From JABWAN01 sp041918175 (GTDB lineage Bacteria > Zhuqueibacterota > Zhuqueibacteria > Zhuqueibacterales > Zhuqueibacteraceae), in contig JAYRWE010000048.1 in the NCBI GenBank assembly GCA_041918175.1, forward strand, positions 1-64,000: a stretch of 64,000 bases of DNA. The letters are read 5' to 3'. The translations under genes were made by a program, and so were the position numbers. Within the stretch, counting starts at the first letter, position 1. Every line of letters starts with the position of its first letter. Shown piece after piece: positions 17,415 to 24,954 of this stretch. Below the pieces are notes generated by a model. That model ran no database searches. It saw only the letters and a program-made list of their open reading frames with translations, and was not told the origin of the DNA.

Positions 17415-18578
17415 TCAATACTCATAACCAAACGCGCGCAGCCGGCTATTCTTCCTTGCGTTGCCGAGCCAACCATAAACCACGCGCAGTGTGATCGTGT
17501 TGCCGGAAAGATCGCTGCCGCCGTTGCTCGCGTAGTTCACAAAATTGTAGCGCCCTTCCACGCCGATATAGCCCGACTCATAAGGCTTGAGAAAGCGCCG
17601 CACTCCCAGGCCCAAATTGAGATTGAGCGAGTTGATGGTCTTGGCCGTTTCATTCTTTTTGCTCGTGAGCGCATCAAAGCCGTCCCAACCAATGCCAGCC
17701 AGCGCGTCGATTTCACTCCTTTGACTTCGCCATAATTCTTTTCCTCCTTCCAGCCCAATGAAACCGCCGAAAAAATGTTTGGTCGCGACCAACTCGCCTT
17801 CGTGCCGCACGGTATAAGACTGCCGCGCATTGAGAAAGCTGAATTGCACCGCAAAGCCATAAAGCCAGCCATCGTTTTTCAAGCCGAGCTGAAAGCCGAG
17901 CAGAGGATGATTGCCCAAAATCCGATTCGCACCGCGCGGACTCCAATAGCCCGCCCACACCGACAGATGGCCTTCCCCCATTTGCAGCGTGTTCGCAAGC
18001 TTGCGGCCGTAATACTCTCGCAGTCGCGTGTTCGCGAACGCCGGCGCTTCGAGTTTGAGGAACAGCGAATCGACGTTGCCGGCATACGCTTCGGCAAAGT
18101 AGTGCGTCAGGCCGCGAGTGTTTTTTTCCAAAAGAATATTCCGCGCGAGCGTGCCGGTGAAGGCGTTGAACTCCTCGTCTCCCGGAAAATCGAAGAGCGG
18201 AAGATGGGCGCGCCTCGGCGCGGCGCGAATGCTTTCCACCGTGCGCAGATAGAATTGCTCATACAGCAGCGACTCAATGATCTGATCATCATACAGTGAT
18301 TCATTGAACTCGCCTTGATGGATCGCGACCAACAGTTTGGTTTTGAGTAGCGCCTGGTTGAGGCCGCAGCGTTGCTCCCAATAATCCAGCAGCACGGCCA
18401 CGGAGTCGTATCTCTGCTCGCTGAAGTAACGCGGAATGAGCAGCGAACAATTGAAGTAGATGTCGTTACAATTTAGCGAGCGCCGGGTCATGAGCTTGTC
18501 AAGCTCGATCGGCTCCTGCGCCAAAAGCGCCGCAGCGAAAAACAAGAGAAGCGTAAAAGTGAGTTTTAGTCCTTGCAT
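17415..18578 (-). CDS. Exported hypothetical protein with C-terminal outer-membrane-like beta region
   Basis: The protein has 387 residues from the ATG preceded by AAGGAAAA; an upstream in-frame extension has no ribosome-binding site. A signal peptide (about 1-21, ending LLAQ) is followed by an alpha-helical half (about 25-200) resembling tetratricopeptide-like packing. The second half is beta-rich, with strand repeats such as GWLYGFAVQFSFLNARQSYT, and ends near RAFGYEY. No family is recognised. It is transcribed after the ACMSD-like gene with a 23-bp gap, so they are probably co-transcribed. Surface or periplasmic location is inferred. Confidence 0.55.
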   Translation of the reverse strand: MQGLKLTFTLLLFFAAALLAQEPIELDKLMTRRSLNCNDIYFNCSLLIPRYFSEQRYDSVAVLLDYWEQRCGLNQALLKTKLLVAIHQGEFNESLYDDQIIESLLYEQFYLRTVESIRAAPRRAHLPLFDFPGDEEFNAFTGTLARNILLEKNTRGLTHYFAEAYAGNVDSLFLKLEAPAFANTRLREYYGRKLANTLQMGEGHLSVWAGYWSPRGANRILGNHPLLGFQLGLKNDGWLYGFAVQFSFLNARQSYTVRHEGELVATKHFFGGFIGLEGGKELWRSQRSEIDALAGIGWDGFDALTSKKNETAKTINSLNLNLGLGVRRFLKPYESGYIGVEGRYNFVNYASNGGSDLSGNTITLRVVYGWLGNARKNSRLRAFGYEY

Positions 18579-18601
18579 AGTGTTTTCCTTATGGTACAGT
18601 T

Positions 18602-19624
18602 TTATAGCGAGGCTTGAGAGGCAATTCCAAGCCACTTTCGTGCGTTCTCCCCCAGCAATCTTCTCTTCGTCGCGTCATTCAGCTCTGTCATCGATTCGAT
18701 CAATTTCCCCGGCTCTTCTTCGCCGAGCGGAAACGGATAATCCGAGCCGAGCGCGATGCTGTGCTCACCGAGCACGTCGATGAGATAACGCAGCGCATGC
18801 GCGTCATGCACGAGCGAGTCGACGTAAAATTTTCCAACATACGCGCGCGGGTTGACGGCATTGTCAACCGCGCAAAGATCGGGGCGTGCTTCGAAGCCAT
18901 GCGCGATGCGGCCAAGAGTCGCGGGAAACGCGCCGCCGCCGTGCGCAAACGCAACGCGAAGTTTGGGCAAACGTTCGAGCACGCCGCCGAAGATCATGCT
19001 GCAAATCGCGAGGCACGTTTCCGCGGGCATGCCCACGAGCCACGGCAGCCAATACTTTTTCATGCGCTCCGCGCCGAGCATGTCCCACGGATGCACAAAC
19101 ACTGCAGCGCCAAACTCCTCCGCGGCTTGGAAAAATTCGAACAACTCCGGCGCATCGAGGTTCCACGCATTCACATGCGAGCCGATTTGCACGCCGGGCA
19201 TCTGCAATTCGCGCACGCAGCGTTCGAGTTCTTTAATCGCCAACGCGGGCGCTTGCAATGGCACGGTTCCCAATCCCATGAAACGTAGCGGATACTCTTG
19301 CACCACGCTCGCAATGTGATCATTGAGCAGCCTCGACAAATCCCATGTGTGCTCCGGCTTGGCCCAATAGCTGAACATTACGGGCACGGTGGAGAGCACT
19401 TGCACATCGACGCCGCAGCGATCGCAATCACGCAGCCGCGCTTGCGGCGACCACGTATTCTCTCCCACCTCGCGAAAAAATTTTCCGTCAATCATCATAC
19501 GCGCACAGCCGGGGCCATGCGGAGCAAGCTGCACGAAACCGCCATAGCCATACTTCTCTTGTAAATTCGGCCAGCTTGGAGGGAGGATATGCGTGTGAAT
19601 GTCGATTTTGAAGAATGAAGGCAT
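18602..19624 (-). CDS. Amidohydrolase-family decarboxylase (ACMSD-like)
   Basis: The 340-residue protein begins at ATG 19624. The metal motif DIHTHILPP lies at its start, followed by HVNAWNLD, FVHPWDM and FAHGGGAF, and the C-terminal LGSDYPFPLGEE supplies the catalytic Asp. This order and length match alpha-amino-beta-carboxymuconate-semialdehyde decarboxylase and related PF04909 enzymes, which act in kynurenine or 2-nitrobenzoate breakdown. No other kynurenine gene lies in the window, so the pathway assignment is open; other PF04909 decarboxylases share these motifs. Confidence 0.82.
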   Translation of the reverse strand: MPSFFKIDIHTHILPPSWPNLQEKYGYGGFVQLAPHGPGCARMMIDGKFFREVGENTWSPQARLRDCDRCGVDVQVLSTVPVMFSYWAKPEHTWDLSRLLNDHIASVVQEYPLRFMGLGTVPLQAPALAIKELERCVRELQMPGVQIGSHVNAWNLDAPELFEFFQAAEEFGAAVFVHPWDMLGAERMKKYWLPWLVGMPAETCLAICSMIFGGVLERLPKLRVAFAHGGGAFPATLGRIAHGFEARPDLCAVDNAVNPRAYVGKFYVDSLVHDAHALRYLIDVLGEHSIALGSDYPFPLGEEEPGKLIESMTELNDATKRRLLGENARKWLGIASQASL

Positions 19625-19673
19625 GCTCTTGTTCTGCTTGATAAAGATCGGCGTTTGATTCTTCTTATTCTTT

Positions 19674-19857
19674 CTTGTTCCCAAACTCTGTTTGGGAACA
19701 AACTTGCTTGAGAAACTCTGTTTCTCTTTTGCATCTCTGCAGTGCTATCGGTCAACAAGAATTTCTTCTTGTTCCCAAACTCCGTTTGGGAACACACTTG
19801 CTGAAGAAACTCCGTTTCTTTTTTGCACCTCCGCATTGCTGTTGATCAACAAGAATC
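19674..19857. repeat. Tandem repeat of about 94 bp with TTCCCAAACTCNGTTTGGGAA palindromes
   Basis: Two imperfect tandem copies (from 19674 and from 19768) each hold the palindrome TTCCCAAAC-TC-GTTTGGGAA, a second hairpin GAAACTC-GTTTC, and a GATCAACAAGAA tail. The unit has no coding potential. Confidence 0.7.
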
Positions 19858-20365
19858 TGAAACGGAGTTTGAGAACGAGAGAAATGCTTTGCTTTAAGTC
19901 TTTTTGAAGTCCGCGAAGCGCTTTAAGTCAGCTCGGTCAGTTAGCCACCGCGGTAAACAAGCGGAGATGACACGCAAGAACGCGCAGCGACAAGCCATGC
20001 AAGGAATCTTCTTGTTCCCAAACTCCGTTTTGGAACGAGAGGAAAAAAGCCTCTCACTTTCGTGAGAGTTCTATTTTCGCGGGAGAAAGTTTTAAGGGCT
20101 TGCGGCCGTTTGCCTATTTGAAGCTCGACGCCTGAAGGCGTTACTACAAACGAGCGTTAACTACGCACGCATTATGTGAAAATAAAACCTGCCTTGCAAC
20201 TGCAAATCTTTTGCGGCCGGTGGCTTGCTTTTGCGAAAGCACGTGGCTATCTTGAATGCAGAAAGGCTTCATCATTTTCCTGCGCGCGCCGTCTATTTCT
20301 CGTGAGAGCAACTTTCACGCACATATACAAACCCTCTTCCCTCAATTCTTTGGAGGACTCATTTC
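19858..20365. other. Repeat-rich intergenic region upstream of the M1 peptidase gene
   Basis: This stretch holds a degraded third copy of the preceding palindrome (20008-20038), a CTCTCAC/GTGAGAG hairpin at 20051-20068, and a GCCTGAAGGCGTTAC palindrome (20118-20150) that belongs to the family at 30468-30532. The last bases include TTTGGAGG, the ribosome-binding site of the next gene. No gene is seen. Confidence 0.6.
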
Positions 20366-23300
20366 ATGGCATTCACTCAACGCGTTGGATCCGCGCTGGC
20401 CGTTGCGGCGTTGTCATTGGCATTGGCGCAGCCTGTTTGTGCGCAGCCGACGGCCACGCAAAACTATTGGCAGCAGTTCGTGCATTACACCATGGATGTC
20501 ACGCTCGATCCCGCCGCGCACATGCTCGCGGGCACCTCGCACATTCGCTATCGCAACAACTCGCCGGACAAGCTCGACCGCATTTACATGTATCTTTATC
20601 CCAACGGCTTCAAAGACAACAACACAATTCGCGCGCAAGAGGCGGCGAAATTTTATGTGAAGAACCTGGCGCAAGAGGAAGACGCGGGTTGGCTCAAGAT
20701 CAACGAGTTTCGCTTCCTTCCCAAAAACAAAACCGCGAGCGCAGAGCAAGCCACTTCCGCATTTCAAGTGAATGATACGATTTTGGAAGCGGCACTGCCG
20801 GAGCCGCTCTTGCCCGGCGAAGAGATTGCGTTCGAACTGAGCTTCACCTCCAAAGTGCGCAAGTTTCAAGATCGCGCGGGCTATCGCGGCGAGCAATATG
20901 ACTTCGCGCAATGGTATCCCAAGCTGTGCGTGTACGATGAAGAAGGTTGGCACGCGGAGCCGTTGCATTTCACCGGCGAGTTTTACGGCGAGTTCGGCAC
21001 GTTTGATATGAAGATCAACGTGCCGTTCGAGTACATCGTGGGCGCGACCGGCGAAGTGACCGCGGGCGATCCGGGTTGGTCAGTGGTCTCGGTGGATACG
21101 ACGCTCGACAACGCTGCGTGGCAGAAGAAGCACGAAGAGATGAAAGCCGAGATCAAAAAACAGAGCGCGGACACGAAAATGCGCAGCGTTTCATTTCATG
21201 CGGAGAACGTGCATGATTTCGCGTGGATCACGAGTTCGGATTTTCTTTACGAGCGCGGCGCATATGACGGCATTCCGATTCACGTGCTCTATCGCAGCTA
21301 TGCGAAGCCGAGTTGGACGAAAGTGGTGACGGAGCGCGGTCGGCGCAGTCTCGAATGGCTCTCCACGAAGTTTGGTCGCTATCCCTATCCACAACTCACG
21401 ATCACGCACGGGTTGCTCGGCGGCGGCATGGAATATCCCATGCTCGTGATGAACAGTTCCGAAGACGAGGGCCTCATCCTTCATGAAGTCGGCCACATTT
21501 ATTTCTTCGGCATCTTCGGCAACAACGAGCAGAAAGAAGCATGGCTTGATGAAGGCTTCACCTCTTTTCAAACGCGCTGGTATTTTGAAACGCGCTATGG
21601 GCCGTTGGGTTATGATGTTGCCAACGAGCTTAAAGACGCAACCTGGCTCGCGCGGCATCGGCCGTTCATGAGCGCTCGCGCCTCGAATCGCGATTGGGCG
21701 ATGACTTACATGAAGAGCGGATTGAATGAGCCGATCTCCAAACTCGCGTATCAATACACGAGCGACATGGGCTACGGCGTGAATGCTTACACCAAAGGCT
21801 CAATCTTTTATGAGATGTTGCGCTACGTTGTCGGCGAGGAAAATTTCGCGCGCATTTGTCATGAGTATTTCAACCGCTGGGCATTGAAGCACGTGAATGA
21901 AGCGCGCTTTCGGCAAGTGTGTGAAGACGTGAGCGGCATGGATTTGGGTTGGTTCTTTCAACAATGGCTGCACGAGGCGGAACTGGTCGATTATAGTTTG
22001 GGCAACGTGCGGAGCGAGCAAGCGGCAAATGGCAATTGGCAAACGACGGTAGAAATCAAACGCAATGATGAAGGCATCATGCCTGCGGAAGTGGAGTTGA
22101 CGTTTGCCGACGGCTCGAAAGCAACGCAACGCTGGAGCGGAAAAGAGCGCAGCGGCACGCTCACGTTTAACACGGCAAGCAAACCCGCGCGTGTGGTGCT
22201 CGATCCGAGTGATCAAATCATGGACAAGAGCCGCCTCGGTCACGGCAACTTGCGCGTCGAGTTGCTGCCCGAATATCCGCGCATGTGGAATTACAATCCC
22301 AACGATGCGTATGTGATCACGTGGAAGCCGAGCGCTTGGTATAATGACGTGGACGGCGCGCGCGTGGGGGTGAAATTCAAAGGCCGCTATCTCGACACGC
22401 GCAATTTGGAAGTGGGCGCATGGTATGGCGTGAAATCTTCGGCGCTCGATGGCAGCTTTAAATTTTCGAACAAGCTCGCGAGTCGCACGAATTATCATCT
22501 CGCTGCGGCGAAGCTCGAAGGCCGCTATCACGGCGACGTGAGCGTGACGACTTCCTTTAGCAAGATGTTGTTCACGCCGCCGCAGTGGAATTTTCGGTTC
22601 GGTTTTAATTATTTCGAATTGCCCTTTGACAAAGCGGAGTATGCGGCAACAAAGATTGAAGTCGAAGGCGACGCGGTTGTGCTTCCGAACTGGTCGCCCG
22701 GCAAAGTCAATCGCGCGTATTTAAATTTTAATGTGAATCCGCGCGGCATGAGTTGGCGGAGTTTTATTCGCGGCCAAATTGCGCATGCAAATGAAAGCTT
22801 CGGCAGCGACGCGACGTACACGCGCCTCGAAGGCGAGCTGCGTTTTTGGATTCCCGCGGCGAACGGCGACGGGCTTTATGTGCGCGGCTTTGCCGGCGGT
22901 TTTCTGCGCGAGAAAGATGACAAGCCTTGGCAGGATTTATTCTCCGCTTTCGGAGCGAGCACGCGTGAACAGTTCGAGCAGTTTTATACACGCAGCCGCG
23001 GCGCGTTGCCCGCGGAGCTGCATTATCATTTGCCCGGCGGCGGAAATCTGCGCGGCTATTATGACCAACCTCGCGTTTTGCTCGGCAAGAATTTGATCGC
23101 GGGCAATGTCGAATTGCGCAAAGCCGCGACGCTGCCTGTGCTCGGAAAAATTTTGCGCCGCGTGTTAGGCCGTTCGACGTTCAGCGTCTTCTTTGATTAT
23201 GGCCGTCTTGCTTCGCCGTTTACCGATGAGAAAAACAATCTCGCGGATGCGGGCGTGGGCGTGGTTTTTCAAAAGACCGTGCCGGACAATTGGTACTCGT

Positions 23301-23434
23301 TCATTCTCGGCACGAACTACACGCTGCGCGTGGATTTCCCGATTTGGGTAAATGAGCCACGCATGTTGATCGACGCGAGCGCGGATGACGAAATAAAATT
23401 CCGCTATGTGTTCAGCTTGCAGCGAGCGTTGTGA
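20366..23434 (+). CDS. M1-family metallopeptidase with outer-membrane-barrel-like C terminus
   Basis: The 1022-residue protein has a signal peptide (about 1-27, ending CAQ). An M1 aminopeptidase N-terminal beta domain comes next, then the catalytic zinc motif HEVGH (about 372-376) with the downstream Glu in WLDEGF. About 370 C-terminal residues after position 650 are beta-rich and contain GGGNLRGYYDQ, N-x-ELRKA, FFDYGRL and LRVDFPIW, then a final aromatic strand YVFSLQRAL. That succession looks like the barrel of Omp85/BamA-type proteins. The protein may be a surface-tethered peptidase. Substrates are unknown; the peptidase half is certain and the barrel is inferred. Confidence 0.88.
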   Translation: MAFTQRVGSALAVAALSLALAQPVCAQPTATQNYWQQFVHYTMDVTLDPAAHMLAGTSHIRYRNNSPDKLDRIYMYLYPNGFKDNNTIRAQEAAKFYVKNLAQEEDAGWLKINEFRFLPKNKTASAEQATSAFQVNDTILEAALPEPLLPGEEIAFELSFTSKVRKFQDRAGYRGEQYDFAQWYPKLCVYDEEGWHAEPLHFTGEFYGEFGTFDMKINVPFEYIVGATGEVTAGDPGWSVVSVDTTLDNAAWQKKHEEMKAEIKKQSADTKMRSVSFHAENVHDFAWITSSDFLYERGAYDGIPIHVLYRSYAKPSWTKVVTERGRRSLEWLSTKFGRYPYPQLTITHGLLGGGMEYPMLVMNSSEDEGLILHEVGHIYFFGIFGNNEQKEAWLDEGFTSFQTRWYFETRYGPLGYDVANELKDATWLARHRPFMSARASNRDWAMTYMKSGLNEPISKLAYQYTSDMGYGVNAYTKGSIFYEMLRYVVGEENFARICHEYFNRWALKHVNEARFRQVCEDVSGMDLGWFFQQWLHEAELVDYSLGNVRSEQAANGNWQTTVEIKRNDEGIMPAEVELTFADGSKATQRWSGKERSGTLTFNTASKPARVVLDPSDQIMDKSRLGHGNLRVELLPEYPRMWNYNPNDAYVITWKPSAWYNDVDGARVGVKFKGRYLDTRNLEVGAWYGVKSSALDGSFKFSNKLASRTNYHLAAAKLEGRYHGDVSVTTSFSKMLFTPPQWNFRFGFNYFELPFDKAEYAATKIEVEGDAVVLPNWSPGKVNRAYLNFNVNPRGMSWRSFIRGQIAHANESFGSDATYTRLEGELRFWIPAANGDGLYVRGFAGGFLREKDDKPWQDLFSAFGASTREQFEQFYTRSRGALPAELHYHLPGGGNLRGYYDQPRVLLGKNLIAGNVELRKAATLPVLGKILRRVLGRSTFSVFFDYGRLASPFTDEKNNLADAGVGVVFQKTVPDNWYSFILGTNYTLRVDFPIWVNEPRMLIDASADDEIKFRYVFSLQRAL

Positions 23435-23435
23435 C

Positions 23436-23585
23436 ATGACCGATCGCGCTTGGTTCATCACCGCCATTGGCGGCCTGCTCGCACTCGCGTTGTTGCTTGG
23501 CATTTGGTGGCGCATGTATCGCCGCATTCGCCACGCACGCGATACCGAGTTGGGCAAGGCCACGCGGCAAGAGTTTCACCGTTAG
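23436..23585 (+). CDS. Small single-span membrane protein
   Basis: A 49-residue frame starts one base after the M1 peptidase stop. It has a hydrophobic helix at residues 6-25 (Leu/Ala/Ile-rich), an aromatic/basic boundary WWRMYRR, and a charged C-terminal tail. The tight spacing suggests co-translation with the peptidase. Such short membrane proteins often act as accessory or anchoring subunits. No family is recognised. Confidence 0.55.
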   Translation: MTDRAWFITAIGGLLALALLLGIWWRMYRRIRHARDTELGKATRQEFHR

Positions 23586-23640
23586 AGAAGCTTTCTAAAC
23601 TTTTCAAGTATGTAAAGCTCGTGAGCGAGAAGGAGCAAAC

Positions 23641-24657
23641 ATGCGTCAAGTTTTCATCACGCGCCATGGCGGGCCGGATACGCTGCACGTGCGCGAAGCA
23701 GCGGATCCTTTGCCGCAAGCGAACGAGGTCGCGATTCGCGTGCACGCTGCCGGCATCAACTTCGCGGATATCATGGCGCGCAAAGGGTTGTATCCCGATG
23801 CGCCCAAACCGCCGTGTGTCGTCGGCTATGAAATCGCCGGCGAGATTGTCGCGCTCGGCGCGAACGTGAAAAATTTCTCGCTCGGCCACCCCGTGCTCGC
23901 GATGACGCGCTTCGGCGGTTATAGCGATTATGTGCGCGTGCCTGCGGTGCAAGTTTTTCGCAAACCCGAGGCGTTGAGCATGATTGAAGCCGCGTCGGTG
24001 TTGGTGACTTACGTTACGGCGTATCAACTCATCGTGGTGATGGGTTCGTTACGAGCGGGCGAAACGGTGCTCATTCACAACGCGGGCAGCGGTGTGGGAC
24101 TCGCGGAGTTTGATCTCGCAAAAAAGATCGGCGCGCGAACCATTGGCACCGCGAGCGCGAGCAAGCATGCGTTCTTGCGCGAACGCGGCTTTGATCATGT
24201 GATTGATTATCGCAATGACGATTGGCTCAAGGCCGTGCTCGAACTCACCCACGGCCGCGGCGTCGAACTCGTGCTCGATCCGATTGGCGGCGCGCATTGG
24301 AAAAAAAGTTATCGTGCGCTGCGCGCCACGGGTCGTCTCGGATTGTCGGGCGTTTCCACTGCGAGCACGACAGGGAGCAATTCAAAGCTCGGCCTGCTCA
24401 AAATGGTTTTGCAAATGCCGTGGTTCACGCCCGTGGGTTTGATGAACAACAACAAAGGCGTGTTCGGCGTGAATCTCGGGCATTTGTGGGAAGAAGAAGA
24501 AAAAGCGCTCGGCTGGATTCGCGCAGTGCTGCGTGGCGTTGATGAAGGCTGGGTGCGGCCGCATGTCGATCGCACCTTCACGTTCGCAGAAGTCGGCGCA
24601 GCGCACGCGTATATCGAAGCGCGCAAGAATATCGGCAAAGTCGTGCTCGTGCCGTGA
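23641..24657 (+). CDS. Medium-chain dehydrogenase/reductase, VAT-1/quinone-oxidoreductase-like
   Basis: The 338-residue protein shows the GroES-like N domain (AAGINFADIMARKGLYP) and a Rossmann half with NAGSGVG as the nucleotide-binding turn (about 146-152). LVLDPIGG and a C-terminal VGAAHAYIEARKNIGKVVL segment match zinc-free NADPH quinone oxidoreductases of the VAT-1 branch. There are no zinc-coordinating Cys clusters. It is preceded by GAGAAGGAG nine bases before the ATG. Substrates of this branch are usually quinones or unsaturated ketones; the real one here is unknown. Confidence 0.9.
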   Translation: MRQVFITRHGGPDTLHVREAADPLPQANEVAIRVHAAGINFADIMARKGLYPDAPKPPCVVGYEIAGEIVALGANVKNFSLGHPVLAMTRFGGYSDYVRVPAVQVFRKPEALSMIEAASVLVTYVTAYQLIVVMGSLRAGETVLIHNAGSGVGLAEFDLAKKIGARTIGTASASKHAFLRERGFDHVIDYRNDDWLKAVLELTHGRGVELVLDPIGGAHWKKSYRALRATGRLGLSGVSTASTTGSNSKLGLLKMVLQMPWFTPVGLMNNNKGVFGVNLGHLWEEEEKALGWIRAVLRGVDEGWVRPHVDRTFTFAEVGAAHAYIEARKNIGKVVLVP

Positions 24658-24780
24658 AGCGCGAATTCGATATTGCCAAAGAGCGGGAAAGATTTTATTT
24701 TGGAAAATAGAATTTCAACGGCTCCAATATGAAATACCACGCGGAGGCCTTCTTATATAAAAGTAACGGCTGCAAAAGAT

Positions 24781-24839
24781 CGGCAGAATGCTTCTGGGCA
24801 GGATGATGTGATCACTATTCTGCCGCAAATCATCCTGCC
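24781..24839. repeat. Palindromic element with interleaved stems
   Basis: CGGCAGAAT (24781-24789) matches ATTCTGCCG (24817-24825), and GGCAGGATGAT (24797-24807) matches ATCATCCTGCC (24829-24839). The stem halves alternate A-B-A'-B', and A can also pair partly with B'. It lies 115 bp before the UPF0158-M20 gene. It may be a REP-like repeat or a structured leader; the 24658-24954 gap otherwise shows nothing. Confidence 0.5.
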
Positions 24840-24954
24840 TTTCTTTTTTCGATTTTTGCGTTGTGGAAATTTTTGCCATCATCCTCACGCAATTTTTTAT
24901 TTGCACAACATATAAACCAATTGGGTTCGGCTAGTGAGATAAAGGAGTCCCGCC

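Noticed and set aside
20176..20775. 199-codon frame overlapping the start of the M1 peptidase gene
   Set aside because: Arg/Ser/His-rich, out of phase with the certain signal peptide and peptidase sequence, and without a ribosome-binding site.
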